Shown piece by piece: positions 58,860 through 64,000 of a DNA stretch of 64,000 nucleotides (the stretch's first letter is position 1; every line of letters begins with the position of its first letter). The translations under genes were made by a program, and so were the position numbers. The DNA comes from Kingdonia uniflora (lineage: Eukaryota > Streptophyta > Magnoliopsida > Ranunculales > Circaeasteraceae). The stretch lies in contig JACGCM010002435.1 in the NCBI GenBank assembly GCA_014058105.1, forward strand, positions 2,728,001-2,792,000, read 5' to 3'. The notes under the pieces were generated by a model that saw only the letters and a program-made list of their open reading frames with translations, made no database searches and was not told where the DNA came from.

Positions 58860-59620
58860 TTAATGTCTAGTAAGATTACTCAGGCTTTTCTCCATGATTT
58901 TTTGTGATCTTTCCTTGCTTGTTCAAAATCCATTTTGGCTTACCATTGCTGATTTGCTTCCGCTCTTCTTCTTTCATTTTCTTCTTTTGCTTGTCTCTTC
59001 TCCAACCGTAGTTCATCCAGCATTGTTTGGATACTGCTACCAGATGCAGTAGCACCATCTAAGGCCTTTTGTGTTATAAGGTTCTTTCTAAAGATTTTTG
59101 GCTGGTGGGCCTACTTCCACCCTCATACAGTGAACCATCTAATTCAAAATTTTGGCCCGCGAATTAAGGTGTAGGTGAGCCGTCGGGGTCCTCCGATAGA
59201 TTGTTTAATCCGACCGAGTTCTCTGGAGAAGAATTGCCTGATGTTTTCTTGGCTACATTTCTTGGTACATTCTCCACATGGTTCAACCTATCATCCCTTA
59301 GGTTGGCCCATCGCGGTTCTCGCACCAAAATCTTATACACTTCACTGTGTTTGAAGTCATTGCTACCATTCAAGCCTTGATAGATCTTATGCACATCATT
59401 TTCCTACAATTCACAAAATTACCAAATACAAATAAAAAACGTGTATATCCAAGAGAAATAAACGAAATTGAGTTAATGGAAATTAGAACGCACCCAATCT
59501 TCTTCGGTTTTCCCGCTATCATGCCTAAATCCTTCTTGAGCAACTATCCCCTTCTACGCCACAAATTGTGCATTAATGGTATACCACTGAGCTTTGGTCG
59601 ACCCACTTGATCATTGTATG
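58860..59620 (-). pseudogene. MYB/SANT-like accessory gene of the Harbinger element
   Basis: Minus strand, two exons. The upstream exon (about 59620-59495) reads QWYTINAQFVA, stop, KGIVAQEGFRHDSGKTEEDW and ends at TTGG/GTGCG. The next begins after gaattgtag (59402): ENDVHKIYQGLNGSNDFKHS, EVYKILVREPRWANLRDD, then a Ser/Pro-rich linker and, in a shifted frame, LDELRLEKRQAKEENERRR and AKMDFEQARKDHKKSW (coiled coil). This pattern is the MYB-like ORF1 partner that binds subterminal DNA in PIF/Harbinger and Ping-type elements. It is convergent with the transposase. Stops and frameshifts are present. Confidence 0.7.
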
Positions 59621-60480
59621 AGACACTCGGTGTCCCTGTTAAAGGCAATGTTGACCTTTTGATAGAAAGTGAAGCCTTTCTATGGCCCGCTGTCTGGACA
59701 AAAGTTGTTACCCACGCCCTTGCGAGGCACGTAAAGTCTATTTGTATCCAATGCAGTCCGAATCATCTGTCTCGTCCTAAAACTCAGCAGCTTCAGGTAC
59801 TTACATGCTTTGTCTTTGTTTTGCGGGTGTTATTTTCTTTCTTCCTTTTCCTTTTTCTTTTTAGGGTATCGCCATTTCAGCAGGTATTGACGTATATGCA
59901 TCACTTTGACTATACTGAGTAGATTCACCATGGAATAGGTAGTTCTAAAAGTAATTTGGAGGTTAAAAACCTTGAGGTTGAGTGAGAGGATAGGGTTGAT
60001 AGTATGGGCTAAATGCCTGAGGTTGCGGTTGAGAGAGTATAAATGGATTTCGATATTGTCCATAACTGGGATCCCTTTGCGACATGGTAAACGGAGATGG
60101 GGTCTATGATTGGAAATGAGATTGGCTGTGGTAGAGGTATGAATTTAATTATGATGATGGGTATTGAGAGAATGGTGTCAAAGATGGGTTATGGGAGGAT
60201 GGGGTCAACAGTATGGAGTTATTACTGCTGGTGCCGGAGTTTGCCATTTGGGGAGAGCGTTGCAATTGGTTTTGGGGGAGAAGAAGTAGCCAGGGAGTGC
60301 TCAGGAAAAATAATTAAGTTTGGAAATCCGGGCAGTAAAAGGAACACCGCCAATTTTATTTTTTTTGAGCTCTCCAAACTCGGTTAAGTTCTGACAGTGC
60401 CAGCTGGCGAACTCAAACTCATTTTAGAGCTGCTGGGAGGTAAATAGGTTGGGTTTGAGTTGACAAACCCATCCCAAACC
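59621..60480. other. Right subterminal region of the Harbinger element
   Basis: Minus-strand fragments at 59830-60063 may be the start of the MYB-like gene. The G-rich plus-strand frame at 60097-60387 has biased composition (MIGNEIGCGRGMNLIMMMG) and is read as the complement of that leader, not a gene. Confidence 0.35.
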
Positions 60481-60497
60481 CTGTTGGAGATGCTCTT

Positions 60498-61182
60498 AAT
60501 ATGCAGCTTATTTTCCTACTGAATAGAAGTGATATCACGAATAAAATCAAATAAATATTTCATACGGGTTGCTGTTAATAGTGGACCTCATTACAGTGGT
60601 TGTTATTGCTTCATTCTTTATTGTTATCCGCTCTTCGAAAATCATCTCTCTTACATTGAGTGGAATGGTCTCGACCCTATTGAGTAATTGGCGAGGGAAA
60701 AAATTTGTATGGAATCCAACGGTTTTCTTTAGTTATATTGGATCTCTTGCCATTGACTTGTTTGATTGTTTTTCATCATCATATATTGGTACTTTAGGAT
60801 CATCGATTACCATCGACTTTTGAGGAACTAAAGTTGGGTCTATGGTATTGAAGCTTGATCAACGTCTTTGGCTGGTGAGTAACTTTGGCAGGCGAGAAAA
60901 ACTTTCATCATCTCTTTCAATCTAGTATTATTTGCACGCAATTGTCCAATTTGATCTACACTTTCAAATTTATCTTTCATGCCTCCCACCGAATCTAGTA
61001 TTTTTTTCTTATTATCTATCACCTCAATTAATTTTTTTCATGTTGTTCATCGCCTTCTTAAGCCCACCGAGATGAGTTTCGTCAGCTTTTCTACTCCCAT
61101 TCCCTTTTTCATTGATGGATACATGAAAGAAAAATAAATATGCTTTTTCTAAAACTGAAAATATTGTAACAATTATTGTAAC
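60498..61182 (-). pseudogene. gag: Ty3/gypsy gag, N-terminal part
   Basis: Minus strand: KGNGSRKADETHLGGLKKAM and MNNMKKIN at about 61120-61030, then IDNKKKILDSVGGMKDKFES, QIGQLRANNTRLKEMMKVFL (coiled coil) and FHTNFFPRQLLNRVETIPLN, running to the Harbinger edge and continuing in frame context at 54352 with DSDGKLNPDTF. Upstream it is cut at 61183 by a copia LTR. The link to 53713-54352 rests on position and gag-like composition. Confidence 0.55.
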
Positions 61183-61448
61183 TGTTAGGAGTTGGGTCCA
61201 ATCCCAAGCTAAAAACCCAACAGGGTTGGGGTGTCCTATATAGACTATTAACAAGCCCATAGGCCTGATATGGTTATGGGGAGAATTAGAGTAGATTAGG
61301 TAACTTATGTTGCAGGGTTACATATACATATATTTCTGTATTATGTACAGAGGGCGATGATTAATCAATAAGAAATCTCTCTTTCTCTCTCCTTTTGTTC
61401 ATAAGATATATTACTATTATATTGCTCTAGATTGATTATCTCTCAACA
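61183..61448 (+). repeat. Ty1/copia-type LTR, 266 bp
   Basis: Starts TGTTAGGAGTTGGGTCC and ends tctctcaaca; it has a CT-rich 3' part (aatctctctttctctctcc) and is followed by cattataagcatgcacgctc, similar to the acgttatcagcacg primer-like block of many plant copia elements. Only this LTR and the leader are in the window. Confidence 0.6.
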
Positions 61449-62480
61449 CATTATAAGCATGCACGCTCTTGGAACGAGGAAAGCAGACAATTGCCTTATG
61501 GTAAGAGTTTTCAGGGAAGCCAAGCGATCAAGAGAAGAGGTATTTTACAATTTTTTGAATACATATTCGATCTCTTTCAGATATATACTATATGATAGAT
61601 TATTATGGCTCAAAAACATATTTTCCCTATTTTTTTGGATTAAAAATTAGAGTTTTTGGTGATTTTTACCCTTGACAAAGGGTTTTATTCAAACTTGGAT
61701 AGAGCTGAGACCAGTATGGTTGGATAGCCTACTCCGAGAGCTTTCCAATGATATATGACATGTCTCAGGGTGATGTCCCAATTGCCAGGAATATCACGCT
61801 GAAACTAGGCAGTTTCATGGCCAAAAACGGTATTTTTTTGGTCGATGACATCAGCAAGATAATAATATTTTTTATTTTTTATTTTGAATAATTATCTGAT
61901 ATGGCATCATCATTATTCATTGTGAAGTCAGCAGTGACACGTGTCGAGGATACGTGGCATACTGACGTGGCATGGCACGTGTGTTATGTCTGGCAGTGTG
62001 TCATGCCTGATACGTATGGCATGTACGTGGCACGTGGTAATCACCGGGGGTGACACGTGGTAGTCGTTGGACTGTCATCGATCAGTCACCGGAGACCGAC
62101 CACCGGTCCAACGCCAGAATTTTGGCCTAAATATTCACCGGACGGTCACCAAAATATTCATTAGACGGTCGCCGGACGGCCACCGGAAAAGTGATGTAGC
62201 AGACACGTGTGAGGCACGTGTGGTACGTGTACAACCCATTCATGTGGTACGTGTGGCAGACACGTGTACAGCCCGTGCGTGTGTTACGTATGACCTATGC
62301 GTACATGGAACGTGGCAAACCAGTTTAGACCAGGTAACCTGGTCCAAGCCTTGACCCAGATCGAGTCAGACCGGTCCAGACACTAAAACGGCTATAAATA
62401 GCCCAATGTTTGGTCAAATTGAGCCAATTTTTTTGAAAAATTCCTATTGACTGGACCTACCCCGTGGGGCACCCATTTTG
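61449..62480 (+). other. Copia leader with dense ACGTG motifs
   Basis: Non-coding. 61449-61900 is AT-rich leader. 61939-62314 holds 13 ACGTG words, 7 of them CACGTG. 62040-62200 is rich in ccgg / caccgg words. The open frame at 62067-62354 follows from this biased composition and is not supported as a gene. Confidence 0.5.
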
Positions 62481-64000
62481 AATATTTTTTTTCTTTTTTC
62501 TTAAATTTTTTTTAATAATTTATTTAGAAATAGGTGCCTCGTATATGAACATTACCTTAAATGGTGTAATACTTATTTAAGTATCTTACAATAGCTAATA
62601 TGATATTGCTAGTATGCCCCTATAATACTAATTATCATGATTAGGGATCACAGATAATATGAAACCAAGACTAATTTAGAATACGACTAAGAGTCATATC
62701 TAAATCACAATTAATTATCAATGACAAATAATTAGAGCTCAATTGGGAATAAACTTAATCTTATTTCTAAAAACTTAGTGTCTGAAGAACCAATTTTTCG
62801 TATCTAGGTACAATTAGATGTTACATAATGACATTTAGAGGTATATAGGCATTAATAGTAACCTATAGTGCCCTAGAATGTTAGTTCAAAGAAAAGCATA
62901 ATCAATCTATCTTGTAAACCCAGCAAACTTCGAGGTGGATCCACTTGTCAGCTAAACATCTAATACCCCTCATATTCATAGTAAATTGGGTCATTTGGCT
63001 AGAATATACCTACCTTTATAGAACTTGAGGGCTTAGAATACCTAAGTTCCCAGAATAAGGATATCACACATCTAGTAGTTTTGAATAACAATCTTGGCTA
63101 CGATTCTTTTAAAACACACATCTAAGATTAAGATCAGAACATTGAGTACTTCCCATACTACAATTTCTATCTCAGGTACCAGTAAACTTGACTTGCATGG
63201 ATACTGAAGTCCATCTGCTTTTGCAGAATCCTGAAAATACTATCGTTGAGAACAATGAGTCTCTAAATAATAAAGTAAAAGCTTTGTTTGGCACCCTCGC
63301 CTCCATATTCAGGAAGGCCTGATAATAGATTAACTTATACTATGATAGTATTTTATAACTGCAGCAGAATTTTTATTTGGCAGTGCAACTCTACTATAAT
63401 CTCACCTGGAGAAATAGTTGAGGTTAATAGAGATATTGGGAATATTCTATTACAATTTCTACACTTCAAATATTGCGCTTCCGAGGCAACATTTTATAGA
63501 TCATTGTGCACACAAACCTAATTCACGTTTTCCTCATTTATGAGCAAAACAATAAGCTACTAGTTACGAACCTCAAGCTTATGCCTACTAAAAGTAAGCA
63601 TGTGACAAGGTAACACAGTGTTAGGTCTAGTGATAGGGGAAGTTGAAGATAGGGTTGCAACCGTGGATTAACGAGAGGTGGTAATAACGGTAAGATTCAA
63701 TTCTATCCATTAGTAACCTGAGGCAAGGGGAACAAGAAGTTTACCAATATACCAAAATAGAATAGGTGAAATTCTAAAATAGATACGAGATAGTCGGGTA
63801 CGGGATTACAAGGTACCCCAAGCGATCCAAAGAGATCAGCTCTAGACTTATTACGTGATTGCAGCTAGCACATACAATATACAATATCCAAAGAGATCAG
63901 TTCTTTAATTTTATTTTGTAAATTTATTGCTTAGAAAGTAGTTAAATTTCATGTATGATAATTAATCTACAATATACAACCAGCCTATGGATCTATCTGC
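62481..64000. other. Unassigned AT-rich sequence to the window end
   Basis: No domain, RNA or transposon end is recognised. A short repeat atccaaagagatcag(c/t)tct occurs at 63825 and 63887. It may be degenerate copia interior or older repeat DNA. Confidence 0.3.

Larger units (their letters stand above)
54353..60497 (+). mobile_element. PIF/Harbinger-type DNA transposon carrying a PMD gene, 6.1 kb
   Basis: Left end gagaaaatccaacag (54353) pairs with the right end, reverse complement gagcatctccaacag, then ggtttggg.atggg, aacccaacc and cccagcagc recur in both subterminal regions. Flanking triplets are ttt and tta, near the usual 3-bp target. Removing the insert rejoins two gag halves. Inside: a PMD gene (+), a DDE transposase (+) and a MYB/SANT-like gene (-), the latter two being the normal PIF/Harbinger pair. 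Confidence 0.75.

Noticed and set aside
60097..60387. Met/Gly-rich 96-codon frame
   Set aside because: Biased G-rich DNA at the Harbinger right end; no family resemblance.
62067..62354. 95-codon frame in the ACGTG-rich leader
   Set aside because: Repetitive composition suppresses stops; no domain and no start context.

Overview
The window is a repeat-dense stretch of a flowering-plant nuclear genome. The evidence is dual-RNase-H Ty3/gypsy retrotransposons of the Tat type, a Sirevirus-like Ty1/copia element, a plant LINE with a C-terminal RNase H, hAT, CACTA and PIF/Harbinger DNA transposons, and a plant mobile domain (PMD) gene. A eudicot is likely but is inference only. I see no confident single-copy host gene, tRNA, rRNA or CRISPR. 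Nearly every reading frame is decayed.

Layout. (1) 1-13469 is a chimera of two related Tat-like families. Positions 1-~6400 are family I: LTR end, gag stub, a large internal deletion, RNase H-integrase, a 155-bp tandem array and antisense coiled-coil exons. Positions ~6550-13469 are the right half of a family II element: antisense gene, an hAT insertion, a second antisense ORF, polypurine tract and LTR. That LTR is split by a family I solo LTR (12520-13098). (2) 13470-14083 and 44260-53280 are pieces of one minus-strand LINE. It is split by element B, a family I Tat-like element (14084-44259, TSD gttca/gttta), and by a Sirevirus-like copia element (46463-52486, TSD aatag). (3) Element B holds element C (family II, 27047-42174, TSD gcaag/acaag), whose 5' LTR is split by a 7-kb CACTA element (27304-34349). 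A probable solo LTR (42226-43485) lies to the right of C. (4) 53700-61182 is a minus-strand gypsy gag split by a 6.1-kb PIF/Harbinger-type element (54353-60497) carrying a DDE transposase, a MYB/SANT-like gene and a PMD gene. (5) 61183-64000 starts with a copia LTR and leader containing a dense ACGTG cluster, then unrecognised AT-rich DNA.

The main point of interest is on the antisense strand of the Tat-like elements. Between integrase and 3' LTR each carries two genes in opposite orientation to gag-pol: a short ORF of about 100 codons next to the 3' LTR, and a long spliced gene. The long gene encodes, in order, an acidic or charged N-terminus, a domain resembling the Pfam 'putative gypsy type transposon' family (Transposase_28), basic nuclear-localisation-like clusters, and coiled coils. 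Exon order, splice sites and TATA-like motifs recur in different families although the proteins have diverged strongly. Element C has lost RT, RNase H and integrase but keeps both antisense genes.

Insertion order read from nesting: LINE first, then element B and the copia element; C into B; CACTA into C. In four places removing an insert and one TSD copy restores a continuous frame or LTR, which supports the map independently of similarity searches.
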